The translations under genes and the position numbers were made by a program. Below, piece after piece: positions 26,528 through 35,520 of a DNA stretch of 64,000 nucleotides; the first letter of the stretch is position 1, and each line of letters starts with the position of its first letter. The notes beneath the pieces are model-generated. The model did no database searches and had not been told where the DNA came from. It saw nothing but the letters and a program-made list of their open reading frames with translations. This DNA comes from Asticcacaulis sp. AND118 (GTDB taxonomy: Bacteria > Pseudomonadota > Alphaproteobacteria > Caulobacterales > Caulobacteraceae): the NCBI RefSeq assembly GCF_020535245.1, contig NZ_CP084911.1, forward strand, positions 384,001-448,000, in the 5' to 3' direction.

Positions 26528-29017
26528 ATGAAACGCTCAATCCTTGCCTCGGTATCCGCCGCGGCGCTCATTCTGGCCGGCGGCAGCGCCTTCGCCCAGA
26601 GCAATAACTCCACCGTAGGCCAAACCGGCACCGATGGCGTGGTCAATGTCACGCAAAACGGCTCCAGCGGCACCTCGACCGTCAATCAGGGCGGTGACGA
26701 CAACACGGCCAACGTCACGCAAAACGGCGCAGGCTCGGTGTCTGACGTCAAGCAGGACAACGGTACGGGCTCAAGCGACGACGACAATGTCGCCAATGTG
26801 ATGCAGACCGGTCCGGGCAATTCGAAGGTCACTCAGACCAATGACGGCGCGCTGGCCAATGTCACGCAAACCGGTGGCACCCACACTTCGGTCGTGACCC
26901 AGAGCGGCGACGACGATGATGCGGACGTGGTTCAGTCGGGCCTCGGCAGCGACTCGACCGTCACGCAGTCGGGTAATTCCAACTATGCCGGCGTCAGCCA
27001 GAGCGGCGGCGCGGGCAACAGCTCGACCGTCACCCAGACGAGCGGCGCCAACGACGCCTTCGTCACCCAGAACGGCGACCTGAACACCTCGGTGATCGCA
27101 CAGGGCGGTACGGGCTTCCTCAGCGGCCTGCATCAGACCAATGTCAACCAGCAGGGTTCGGGCAACAACTCGACCGTTACCCAGACGGGCATGGCCAACG
27201 AAGTCGGCGGCACCGCCGTCAATGGTGTGTCGCAGGTCGGCAACAACAACAACTCGACCATCACGCAAGCCGGCGGCCTTCAAAGCGCGCTGGTGACCCA
27301 GACCGGCAACAATAACAATTCGGATATCGATCAGGGCGGCACGATCTCGGCGCTGCATGACGCCATTGTGTCGCAGACCGGTAACAACCACCTGTCGCTG
27401 GTCAAGCAGCGCGGTATGGCCGAAAGCGCCGACGTCACTCAGACGGGGACCGGCAACAACTCGAACATCGACCAGAACTCCATGCTGGCCGAAGCGACGG
27501 TGACCCAGTCCGCCAACAGCAACCTGTCGATCATCAAGCAGACCGGCAACGGCGCGGACGCCACGGTCAATCAGTCGAGCGACAAGAACGCCTCGAACAT
27601 CGAGCAGGCCTCGAACGCCACGGCCAATGTGACGCAAACGGGCGGCGCATTGCACCCGGCTTCGCCGTTCGACAGCCGCGACAACAACGTCTCGAACATC
27701 ATCCAGGGTTCGAACGCCGATGGCGCTTTGGCCACCGTCAATCAGAACGGCGTGCTGAACGGTTCGTGGATTTCGCAGAACGCTGACGCCACGGCGACGG
27801 TTTCGCAGGCTGGCATCTACAACACCTCGTCCGTCGATCAGACCGGCGACGGCGCTCTGGCCACCGTTACCCAAGGCGGCGGCTATGGTGACAACCTGTC
27901 CTACGTGCAGCAAACCGGCGCGTCGACGGCCAATGTGACCCAGACCGGCCAGCCTTCGGTCGGCCCGCAGTTCACCAACTCGTCGTTTGTGACGCAGAAC
28001 GGCGCCAACAACCTGGCCACTGTCGGTCAGAACGGTTCGCGCAACGAATCCTACGTCGCCCAAAGCGCCAGCAACGCCACGGGTCAGATCGAACAGGACG
28101 GCGTCGGCCTCGTCTCGCACCTGGTGCAGACCGATGACGCCGGTTCCTTCGCCCACGTGACCCAGACCGGCCTCGACAACGACTCGGCCGTCATGCAGAC
28201 CTCGTCGGGCGCTCAGGCGCGCGTCATCCAGTCGGGCACGGCGAACAAGTCGGAAGTGGCTCAGGGCCGCGCCGCCGGTCACGCCTTCCAGACCAACAGT
28301 CAGGAAGCGCTGATCGTTCAGTCGGGTTCGGACAACGAGTCCTACGGCACCCAGTCGGGTTCCAACGGTGACCTCAATGTCAACCAGTCGGGCGACCGCA
28401 ACTTCTCGATCGCCGATCAGTCGGGCTTCGACAACTCGGCCGGCGACAGCGACGCCCTGATGGTCGGCATCGACCAGTCGGGCAGCGACAACCAGTCGTA
28501 CGTCGTTCAGTCGGGTCAACTGTCGGACGCCTGGGTCGATCAGTCGGGTGACTTCAACCTGGCCACGATCAACCAGAGCATCGACAACAGCCCGAACCCT
28601 CCGGGCGGTCCGGACCCCCGCGTGGCGAGCGCTTCGATCGAACAGATCGGCGACCGCAACGTCAGCGGCATCACGCAGTTCGGCGGCACCGCGTCGAACA
28701 GCGCGCGCCTGATGACGGCTCTGAACATCCAGAACGGCGACGACAACACCAGCACGATCTCGCAGACCAACACGTCGGCGGGGGCCTCGGCCGGCAACAG
28801 CGCCACGGTCACTCAGGCCAATGGCAACGACTCGTCGGTTACCCAGAACGGTCGTGAGCTGACCGCCCTGGTGACGCAGTCGGGCAACGACAACCTGTCG
28901 AGCGTGCTGCAGTCGGGCTTCAACAACGACGCCATCGTCAGCCAGGCTTCGGACGGCAACGTGTCGGCGGTCGTTCAGTCGGGGATGAACAACGTGGCTA
29001 CGGTCACGCAGAACTAA
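26528..29017 (+). CDS. Giant curlin-repeat amyloid protein
   Basis: Predicted secreted amyloid subunit of about 829 residues; CsgA of E. coli has about 150. A signal peptide (MKRSILASVSAAALILAGGSAFAQ) is followed by a chain made almost wholly of strand-turn units of ~11 residues such as STVTQSGNSN, VTQTGNNNN and VVQSGSDNQ, on the order of 70 units. Gln, Asn, Ser, Thr and Gly dominate; Lys and Arg are rare, aromatic residues few and cysteine absent. The ATG at 26528 is preferred because AGGA lies 7 nt before it; an ATG at 26522 is in frame. Placed after csgF-csgG, it is probably the main fibre subunit. Confidence 0.9.
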   Translation: MKRSILASVSAAALILAGGSAFAQSNNSTVGQTGTDGVVNVTQNGSSGTSTVNQGGDDNTANVTQNGAGSVSDVKQDNGTGSSDDDNVANVMQTGPGNSKVTQTNDGALANVTQTGGTHTSVVTQSGDDDDADVVQSGLGSDSTVTQSGNSNYAGVSQSGGAGNSSTVTQTSGANDAFVTQNGDLNTSVIAQGGTGFLSGLHQTNVNQQGSGNNSTVTQTGMANEVGGTAVNGVSQVGNNNNSTITQAGGLQSALVTQTGNNNNSDIDQGGTISALHDAIVSQTGNNHLSLVKQRGMAESADVTQTGTGNNSNIDQNSMLAEATVTQSANSNLSIIKQTGNGADATVNQSSDKNASNIEQASNATANVTQTGGALHPASPFDSRDNNVSNIIQGSNADGALATVNQNGVLNGSWISQNADATATVSQAGIYNTSSVDQTGDGALATVTQGGGYGDNLSYVQQTGASTANVTQTGQPSVGPQFTNSSFVTQNGANNLATVGQNGSRNESYVAQSASNATGQIEQDGVGLVSHLVQTDDAGSFAHVTQTGLDNDSAVMQTSSGAQARVIQSGTANKSEVAQGRAAGHAFQTNSQEALIVQSGSDNESYGTQSGSNGDLNVNQSGDRNFSIADQSGFDNSAGDSDALMVGIDQSGSDNQSYVVQSGQLSDAWVDQSGDFNLATINQSIDNSPNPPGGPDPRVASASIEQIGDRNVSGITQFGGTASNSARLMTALNIQNGDDNTSTISQTNTSAGASAGNSATVTQANGNDSSVTQNGRELTALVTQSGNDNLSSVLQSGFNNDAIVSQASDGNVSAVVQSGMNNVATVTQN

Positions 29018-29061
29018 GGCGTAAAGGGCCGGCGCCTTGCGAAGGGTGCCGGTCATTTCTT

Positions 29062-29094
29062 CGTTCCGGCTCCGTCACGGGGCCGGAACGTTTT
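29062..29094 (+). terminator. Terminator or attenuator after the giant curlin gene
   Basis: CGTTCCGGC (29062-29070) pairs with GCCGGAACG (29082-29090), with further inner pairing, followed by TTTT. It could reduce transcription into the second curlin gene relative to the first. A second, weaker hairpin lies at about 29027-29053. Confidence 0.75.
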
Positions 29095-29172
29095 CGCATC
29101 CGGCGCAGCCCGAAACCTGTGCAGGGAGTTTCGGGTTAAGGGCGCGACCACACTGAATTTAAGGAGTCCGGG

Positions 29173-29739
29173 ATGAAAAAGGCATGGATCATGGCGGCGG
29201 CCCTGGCATTGACCCCGTGGATGGCGCAGGCGGCAGGCGGCGACACCAGCGTCTATGTGCCGCAGATCAACGAACTGGCTCAGAACCTGATTTCCGACCG
29301 CGGCGCGGCGGTGATCCAGTCGGGCGAGAGTAATCGCGGCCATGTCGTTCAGAACACCTCCGACCAGATCGGCGTCGTGGTGCAGGCCGGTGACGACAAT
29401 CTGGCCAGTCTGACGCAGAACGGGCCGGCGGCCAATGTCGCCGTGCTGCTTCAGAGCGGCATGGACAATTCGGCCACGGTGACCCAGACCGCCGTGGCGT
29501 CTCAGAACGTCGCCGTCGTCACCCAGACCGGAAACGGCAACCATGCCGAACTGAGCCAGACGGGTAGCGATAATGCGGCGGTACTGACTCAGGCTGGTAA
29601 CGACAATCTGATGCAGGCGGCGCAGACGGGCGACAACAATGCCTTGGTGTGGACGCAGGTCGGGTCTAATCTGGCTGCGCCGAAGGTCGACATGACGGGC
29701 AATCAGAACCTCATTATCAATCAGATAGGCTGGAAATGA
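29173..29739 (+). CDS. Second curlin-repeat protein, possible CsgB-like nucleator
   Basis: Secreted protein of 188 residues with a signal peptide ending at AQAA. The N-terminal segment GGDTSVYVPQINELAQNLISDRGAAVIQSGESN resembles CsgB more than CsgA, and is followed by about six curlin units (VVQAGDDN, VTQTGNGN, LTQAGNDN, AAQTGDNN). Size matches E. coli CsgA/CsgB, unlike the giant neighbour. GGAG lies upstream of the ATG. It follows the hairpin at 29062 and overlaps the next gene by 4 bp (ATGA). A minor or nucleating subunit role is inferred from size, sequence and position. Confidence 0.85.
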   Translation: MKKAWIMAAALALTPWMAQAAGGDTSVYVPQINELAQNLISDRGAAVIQSGESNRGHVVQNTSDQIGVVVQAGDDNLASLTQNGPAANVAVLLQSGMDNSATVTQTAVASQNVAVVTQTGNGNHAELSQTGSDNAAVLTQAGNDNLMQAAQTGDNNALVWTQVGSNLAAPKVDMTGNQNLIINQIGWK

Positions 29740-30335
29740 CCCTGCCGGTGTGGATAGCGATAGGACTTCTGAGCGGGCAGGCGGACCCTGCGGCCGTCGA
29801 ACAGGTCGGTCGCGCCGATCGCGCCATCGATACGCCGCAACTTGCCCCCCTGCGCCGCGAAGTGCCCGCCGCACCGCCGGTCGTGCGCGGGGACACGCCT
29901 CAGGTGACCAATGGCCGGCGCAATGCCGATGCGCCGGATTCGGGCTCGACCCGCGCGCAGGGCCGTAATGTGCGCGCCGAAGCCGTAGAGGGTGACGACC
30001 GCTGCGATCCACAACACCCGCAAAAGGGCGCGGATTGCGACGGCGTCATCGAAACGCGCTCGGCGGAGTTCCAATCGCCCGACGTGCAACCCCTGTCTCC
30101 GGAGCAGCGTCTGCTGCTGGCGCAGAAGGGACTGGACGGCGCGGCGCTGAATATCGATACGGCGACGCGACGTCTGGCCAATGGAGAGGTCGACGCCTCG
30201 AATGTCGGTCTGGCGGCGTCTTCGATCGGGGCATTGACGAACGGGCAGCCGGAAGAAAAGAAGGACGATCTGTCGGCACAGCAGAACGCCATCGTCTCCG
30301 CCGTCGTCGGGATCGTGCAGACCGGATCGCAATAG
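29736..30335 (+). CDS. Unrecognised 199-residue protein translationally coupled to curlin
   Basis: I do not recognise a family. A weak hydrophobic N-terminus (LPVWIAIGLLSGQ) could be a signal peptide. The middle is polar and Arg/Asp/Pro-rich, with two cysteines 11 residues apart (CDPQHPQKGADC) that could form a disulphide. The C-terminal ~100 residues look helical (LSPEQRLLLAQKGLDGAALNIDTATRRL ... NAIVSAVVGIVQTG in segments). Its ATG overlaps the stop of the curlin gene, which implies co-translation and a role in curli production such as chaperone, capping or secretion helper, perhaps replacing missing CsgE or CsgC/CsgH. This role is inference. Confidence 0.75.
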   Translation: MTLPVWIAIGLLSGQADPAAVEQVGRADRAIDTPQLAPLRREVPAAPPVVRGDTPQVTNGRRNADAPDSGSTRAQGRNVRAEAVEGDDRCDPQHPQKGADCDGVIETRSAEFQSPDVQPLSPEQRLLLAQKGLDGAALNIDTATRRLANGEVDASNVGLAASSIGALTNGQPEEKKDDLSAQQNAIVSAVVGIVQTGSQ

Positions 30336-30348
30336 ATCGTGTGAAAGA

Positions 30349-30386
30349 CAGGCGTGGCTGGCGATCTTCCGGTCGCCTGCCTTTTT
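30349..30386 (+). terminator. Terminator of the curli operon
   Basis: CAGGCG (30349-30354) and CGCCTG (30374-30379) bracket an inner hairpin, followed by five T residues. It lies 14 bp after the last curli gene. Confidence 0.65.
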
Positions 30387-30398
30387 GCATTTGCGCGC

Positions 30399-30426
30399 AA
30401 AAAAAAGCCGCGCACACGGCGCGGCC
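30399..30426 (-). terminator. Terminator of the GH115 gene
   Basis: Read on the minus strand, GCCGCGC and GCGCGGC (30419-30425 and 30407-30413) form a stem followed by eight T residues. It lies about 190 bp past the GH115 stop. Confidence 0.75.
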
Positions 30427-30614
30427 AGTTTACAGGGAGGAAACGCCCAGGAAGGGCAATCGATGCAAGGCATCGAACACATTCACTATATATGCTGCGT
30501 TGCGGCAAATTCAAGGCGTGGGCATTTCAAGTTGAGTTACATATCCTGATCTGGTGTGTGATTGAATTTGCCGGCCCTGCATATCCCCTTGTTTTCATGC
30601 GATCAGGGCTGCGG

Positions 30615-33368
30615 TTACCTGACCGGTGCACCATAGAGGTTGGGGGCGCCGTCCAGCTTGACGTCGATACGGTCGAGGATAAAGCCGGGGTCCAGGGCGA
30701 AGACCGCGATCCTGTGCGGGCCGGAAGCCAATTGTTTCAACGGGATTGTTCGCACGGCGGTATTGCTCAGCATGTTCTGTTTCCACGCCTCGCTGCGGCC
30801 GAAGGTCTCGAAATCGAGCACCTGCACCGGGCCGCCGTCAATACGCACGCCGATGCGCAGTGCGTTGGCCGAGGTCAGCGGGTGGACCGGCACGGCGACG
30901 ATTTTCAGTTCGGCGTCGGTCTTCGCGCTGGTGGTAAAATTGTAGATGAGGGGGGTGATGTTGGCTGTGTCCGAAGACGACGGCGTATCGAGCCCGGCGC
31001 GCAAGGCCTCACCGCGCGAGCCCAAGCCTGGCACGGTTTGCCACGCGGGGGCGCTGGCGGATGTAGCGGTGAGTGAAATAATACGATTGATTTCGACAGG
31101 TTCGCCTTGCGGCGTGCTGACAAGTCTGGCGGTCAGTTTCGTCGTCTTGCCGCCACAGGTCACGCTGCCGGCATCGACCGACGCGCCGCCGTCATAGGCG
31201 ACTTTTACGCGCTGTTCAAAGCCGTTCACGGCATTGAGGTCGCCCGTTGTGTAGGCAAAGCTCAGTCCGCTTTGGCCTGAGAGCGTCCATAGCGCCGGTG
31301 CGCCCGGCGTATAGACGGTCACGGTGCGGGTCGCTGGCTGCCCGTTGACGAAGCTCAGCTCCGACGCATCGACCGTGCAGCCGGGTTTCGCCGGTAATGT
31401 CCATTGCGGATAGATAGGCTCATCAAAGACCGGCAGGCGACGCGGGGCCATATCCATCATGCCGCGCCATTTACCGCCATTACGGCTGTTATAGGCCGCG
31501 GTGTCGGCGACGATACGCTGATGCGCGGCCTTCGCCTGATCGGACAGAGCGTTGACATTGGCGCGTCCGGCCTTGGCGTTCACTGCCGCCAGATCGAGCT
31601 TGAGAATGCGCTCGTTAAGGCTGGCGGCGCTCCGTACGGGATAGAGCACCAGTTGGAAAAAGGCGTCCTGACGGTCGGCGGGCAGGGCGGCACTGACCGC
31701 TTCAGCGCGGCGGGTCAGCTCCGTATAGCGGTCGATGCGACTCCACGCTTCGGCCCCGCCGGTGCGCACATAGTCGCTGATGACATTGGGACGGGTCGGC
31801 TCGGTCTGACCGCCGCCCATGAATTCCGGCTTGCGCTCCCAGGCGAGGTCGTAGAATTCCGTCATGATCGATGCGACCTCTTCGGCCTTGTCGCTGCCGA
31901 ACTGTTGTGCTGCCCAGAGTTTGAGATGTTCGCGTGGCGTTTCCCCGATGACCTTCCGGTCGAAGGCCATGTCGAGGAAATACTGGGTCAGGTACTCGCC
32001 CGGCTTGATGTCGCCGACATTGACGATCCAGATCTTGCGCGCATCCATCTGATACGCCCGGTCCATCTGCTCGCGGATCAGGGCCGGGTGCTGGGTGCCG
32101 AGCCACAGATAGTCGTGCGGCCGTCCCCAGTAAGAGATGTGGTAATAGACGCCCGAACCGCCCTTGCGCGCCTGTTCGGCGGGTGTCGAAAGCTGATTGA
32201 TATAGCCGTAATTGTTCTCCGGCCAAACCAGGGTGACATCGTCCGGCACCTTGAGGCCGGTCATATAGACGTCAAGCACCTCCTTATAGAGGGTCAGGAC
32301 CTGCGGCACCTGATCGGCCGGTGTCTTCTGCGCCTTCGACAGCAGGCGGCGCTGAATATCGAAGACCTGGGTCAGGGCGTCACGCGCCTCTTCGGGCGTC
32401 TTCGCGCCCTCCATCGCCGAGTCGTGCTTGCCGCGCAGACCTATGCTCCACAGATTCTCGAAAGCCTTCACCTCGTCGGCGCGTTCGGCCCAGTATTTGA
32501 CGATCGAGTCGCGATTGGTGAAGAAGTTGAAATCGCCGCGCGTTTTCTCGTCCCACTCGCGCACATTGTTACGCATCATCGGCTCGGCATGGGAGGTGCC
32601 CATGACAATGGCATAGTCGCGCGCCCTCTCGGCATTGCCTTTGATCTGATAAAAGGGCCTGGTCGAGTCGTGCATGGCGGGCCACAGGGTATTGGCCTTG
32701 AGCCGCCACATCAGCTCAAAAATGCGTGCATAGGTCCTGGGGCCGATATCGCCGACATCGGGCTCGTAGGTTTTGGCCGCCCAGGGTTGCAGGCCCCAGT
32801 CCTCGTCATTGAGGAAGATGCCGCGATACTGAACAGAGGGGGTGCCCGACGTGCGGGCGTCGCCATTGATGCTCAGCCGATCGACCTTGCGGGGCGTGAC
32901 ATCGGCCCACCATTCCCAGGCCGAAACGCCCATCTCGCGCGTCAGGTCGATGACACCCCATACCGCTCCGCGTGTGTCGGACCCGGCGATCAGCAAATAG
33001 GTGACCTGCGGATCACGCTTTGAACGCACGGCCACACGTTCATAGCGCTCCCACTGGCCTTTCAGCGTGGTGAGATCGAGGCCGCCCTGGCGTGCGACCG
33101 CCTTGATCAATTTAGAGTCGTAATGCCCGATCACTACGCAGACCTTGCGACACGCCCTGAGTGCGGAGGAAACGCCGACCGCTTGTCCCGTCAGGTTCCT
33201 CAGGTCGCGCGCCAACAGGTCACCGGCAATGGACAGGGTGCGATCTTTTTCATGCACGACGCTGGCGACGGTGTGTCCGTCGTACAAAAGAACATCTGCG
33301 GCCTTGGCCGGGGTCACGGCGGTTCCCATCAGAAGTACGCCGGCCATCAGGGACTTTAAAAAACGCAT
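30615..33368 (-). CDS. Xylan alpha-1,2-glucuronidase, glycoside hydrolase family 115
   Basis: Exported enzyme of 917 residues with a signal peptide ending near AKAAD. The family core is clear: AWEWWADVTPRK, PSVQYRGIFLNDEDWGLQPWA, RIFELMWRLKANTLWPAMH, VMGTSHAEPMMRNNVREWDE and GLRGKHDSAMEG. A C-terminal beta-sandwich region completes the usual length. GH115 enzymes remove (4-O-methyl-)glucuronic acid side chains from xylan; the released uronate could enter through the ExuT-like transporter. Divergent from a polygalacturonase, sharing a 395-bp promoter region. The ATG at 33368 gives a good leader sequence. Confidence 0.93.
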   Translation of the reverse strand: MRFLKSLMAGVLLMGTAVTPAKAADVLLYDGHTVASVVHEKDRTLSIAGDLLARDLRNLTGQAVGVSSALRACRKVCVVIGHYDSKLIKAVARQGGLDLTTLKGQWERYERVAVRSKRDPQVTYLLIAGSDTRGAVWGVIDLTREMGVSAWEWWADVTPRKVDRLSINGDARTSGTPSVQYRGIFLNDEDWGLQPWAAKTYEPDVGDIGPRTYARIFELMWRLKANTLWPAMHDSTRPFYQIKGNAERARDYAIVMGTSHAEPMMRNNVREWDEKTRGDFNFFTNRDSIVKYWAERADEVKAFENLWSIGLRGKHDSAMEGAKTPEEARDALTQVFDIQRRLLSKAQKTPADQVPQVLTLYKEVLDVYMTGLKVPDDVTLVWPENNYGYINQLSTPAEQARKGGSGVYYHISYWGRPHDYLWLGTQHPALIREQMDRAYQMDARKIWIVNVGDIKPGEYLTQYFLDMAFDRKVIGETPREHLKLWAAQQFGSDKAEEVASIMTEFYDLAWERKPEFMGGGQTEPTRPNVISDYVRTGGAEAWSRIDRYTELTRRAEAVSAALPADRQDAFFQLVLYPVRSAASLNERILKLDLAAVNAKAGRANVNALSDQAKAAHQRIVADTAAYNSRNGGKWRGMMDMAPRRLPVFDEPIYPQWTLPAKPGCTVDASELSFVNGQPATRTVTVYTPGAPALWTLSGQSGLSFAYTTGDLNAVNGFEQRVKVAYDGGASVDAGSVTCGGKTTKLTARLVSTPQGEPVEINRIISLTATSASAPAWQTVPGLGSRGEALRAGLDTPSSSDTANITPLIYNFTTSAKTDAELKIVAVPVHPLTSANALRIGVRIDGGPVQVLDFETFGRSEAWKQNMLSNTAVRTIPLKQLASGPHRIAVFALDPGFILDRIDVKLDGAPNLYGAPVR

Positions 33369-33763
33369 GGTGCTCCGGCGATCGCGCTGAAAATGAGCAC
33401 ACTGAATTTATTGAAATTGGTCAGACATTCAAGGCGCAATGTGAAAGCCATAGCGAAATTAAGGCGCGAATTCGGATTGTGGGAAGCGAGGGCTCGTCAG
33501 TCTGCGCAAATTCTGGCAATTCTAGTCGTTTTCTTCTGAAACTTTTTGAATTGGTCTGGCCAATGTGCGTGTCCTCGCGCCGTCCCTCTGATATACCATG
33601 GGTAGGCGCTGTCTCCCCGAAATCGAACGCTTCGAGTGGCCTGACGATGAGACGGATTTCGCGGACGAACGCGTTGAGATGTTGCGGGCGCAAGACAAGA
33701 AATATGGTGCATCGTCCGGTCATAGCCATGGTGACGGGGCGCAAAGCGTTAAGAGGAACATCT
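33369..33763. promoter_or_regulatory. Divergent promoter region of GH115 and GH28 genes
   Basis: No gene is seen in this 395-bp AT-richer stretch. It presumably holds both promoters. No strong palindrome comparable to that at 16100 was found. Confidence 0.4.
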
Positions 33764-35074
33764 ATGCCGTTTAATTCTTACACTCGTCGCCATGTAGCGC
33801 TGTCGATGCTGGCCATCCCATTGGCGACGGCGGGGACAGGCGCTCACGCCGCATCCCGCAAGATCCTCATCACGGCCTTTGGGGCCATAGGTGACGATCA
33901 GACCGTCAACACCCGAGCGATACAGGCGGCGATCGACCATGCCGCGGCGCAGGGTTGCGGAACGGTCATTGTGCCCGATGGCGTTTTTGTCACTGGGGCA
34001 CTGTTTTTCAAACCCAGGGTCAATCTGCACCTGGAAAAGGGGGCCGTTCTAAGATGTTCCACGGACGTGGCCACCGACTTCCCGGCGCAACGGACGCGCA
34101 TCGAGGGGCATTTCGAGGACCGTTTCACGCCGGCGCTCATCAATGCCGCGGGCTGCAACGGCTTTAAGATCAGCGGACAAGGCACGCTCGATGGGGCCGG
34201 GCAGATCGTATGGGACACATTCTGGCGGCTTCGGGATGCGGCACCCGACCGCGACAACTTTCCGAACCTCAGCGTACCCCGTGCGCGTCTGGCTCTTATC
34301 GAAGACTCAAGGGACGTCGTGATCGAAGGCATTACGTTCAAGGATTCGCAATTCTGGAACCTGCACCTTTACCGGTGCCAGGGTGTCGTGGTGCGCAAAT
34401 CGCGCTTCGTCGTTCCCGACGGTGTCCGTGCCCCCAGTTCAGACGGCATCGATATCGACAGTTGCCAGCGCGTGTCTGTGGAAGATTGCTATTTCTCGGT
34501 CACGGACGACTGCATCGCGGCCAAGGGCTCCAAGGGACCGGAGGCGCTGCAGGACAAGGACAGCCCACCCGTTGAAGGCATTCGTATCCGGCGCTGCGAG
34601 TTCCGGCGCGGTCATGGCCTGTTCACCTGCGGCAGTGAAGCGACCATCGTTCGCGACGTCGTCGTGGAAGACTGCAAGGTGAGCGGCGCGATGCCGGTGG
34701 TGCGCCTCAAACTGCGTCCGGATACGCCGCAGCACTATGAAAACATCATATATCGCAACCTGACTTTTGATGCGTCCGGAGGTGATCTGATCGCCATCCT
34801 GCCCTGGAGCCAGTATAAAAATCTCGGTGACAACGTCCCACCGAACTCTGTCGTCCGCAATGTTCAACTTATCGGCTTCCGGGGCCGTTACGGCGCCTTC
34901 GGCACGATCGCGCCGAACCCCGGACAGACGACCATCAGCGACATTGTGTTGAAAAACTGGGATATGCAGCTTAAAACGCCCAATCTCAAAGCCACAGGTG
35001 TTGTCAGGCTCAGGTCTGAAAAAGTGCGCATTAACGGTCGGGCCTACGAAACGGTAAGTGAAGGACGAGGATAG
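33764..35074 (+). CDS. Polygalacturonase, glycoside hydrolase family 28
   Basis: Exported enzyme of 436 residues. The leader contains a twin-arginine-like YTRRHVALSML and ends near AHAA. The beta-helix carries GH28 catalytic motifs: SSDGIDIDSC near residue 227, TDDCIAAKGSKG near 248, and GHGLFTCGSEA near 283 with the catalytic histidine; the three catalytic aspartates lie in the first two motifs. It cleaves demethylated homogalacturonan or acts as an exo-galacturonosidase. The ATG at 33764 has AGAGGAAC 6 nt upstream; the open frame extends to 33161 inside the divergent gene and is not used. Works with the pectin methylesterase at 17834. Confidence 0.92.
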   Translation: MPFNSYTRRHVALSMLAIPLATAGTGAHAASRKILITAFGAIGDDQTVNTRAIQAAIDHAAAQGCGTVIVPDGVFVTGALFFKPRVNLHLEKGAVLRCSTDVATDFPAQRTRIEGHFEDRFTPALINAAGCNGFKISGQGTLDGAGQIVWDTFWRLRDAAPDRDNFPNLSVPRARLALIEDSRDVVIEGITFKDSQFWNLHLYRCQGVVVRKSRFVVPDGVRAPSSDGIDIDSCQRVSVEDCYFSVTDDCIAAKGSKGPEALQDKDSPPVEGIRIRRCEFRRGHGLFTCGSEATIVRDVVVEDCKVSGAMPVVRLKLRPDTPQHYENIIYRNLTFDASGGDLIAILPWSQYKNLGDNVPPNSVVRNVQLIGFRGRYGAFGTIAPNPGQTTISDIVLKNWDMQLKTPNLKATGVVRLRSEKVRINGRAYETVSEGRG

Positions 35075-35520
35075 GATTGCGCCATGTTATCGTGAACGCC
35101 GGGATCGCGACACCCGGTTCCGTATCGTCGTAGACCGGTCGCAGCTCTGAGAATTTACTGAGAACGGATCGGGGAGGATTCGTCACGTGAGCCCGCGCGA
35201 CGTTATCATTTCGTGCGAAATCGGGAGCACGCGCCAAGCGGTGCGCCGCTGAATGACGCTGTCTGTCGCACCTAAGAGGGCAGGTATGTGGGGGTGCAGA
35301 TTGTGAGTGTGGATATATGTCCAGTTAATATTATGATTTAACTGGATAAATGGCGGACAGAGAGTTTGCGGGACAGGCGTTCACTGGCGTACGTATGCGT
35401 ACAATAGCGCGTTGAAAATATTGGAGAATGTGATTCAATTTGTTCGTAACGGTTCGTCGCCGTTCGACCCTTCCTGCAGCTTGTGGTGGGGTCAATGGTG
35501 GGGACAGAAAGGAACAGATT
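35075..35520. other. Intergenic region before the integrase, possible island boundary
   Basis: No gene is supported in this 446-bp stretch. An inverted repeat TCCAGTTAA (35320-35328) / TTAACTGGA (35338-35346) lies about 180 bp before the integrase start and may be a regulatory or arm-type site. Close to the integrase, AACGGTTCGTCGCCGTT (35446-35462) can fold like a tRNA T-arm but lacks the conserved loop adenine, and no complete tRNA was found. Confidence 0.4.

Noticed and set aside
26522-29017. The curlin repeats as a CRISPR array
   Set aside because: Repeats are degenerate, in frame and protein-coding, with no conserved direct repeat and spacer pattern and no cas genes.
26771-29056. 761-codon minus-strand frame opposite the giant curlin gene
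   Set aside because: It mirrors the repetitive curlin codons and shows no independent domain; a shadow of the repeats.
35440-35470. tRNA-like T-arm near the integrase
   Set aside because: A 5-bp stem and 7-nt loop are present, but the conserved loop adenine, acceptor stem and the rest of a tRNA are missing.
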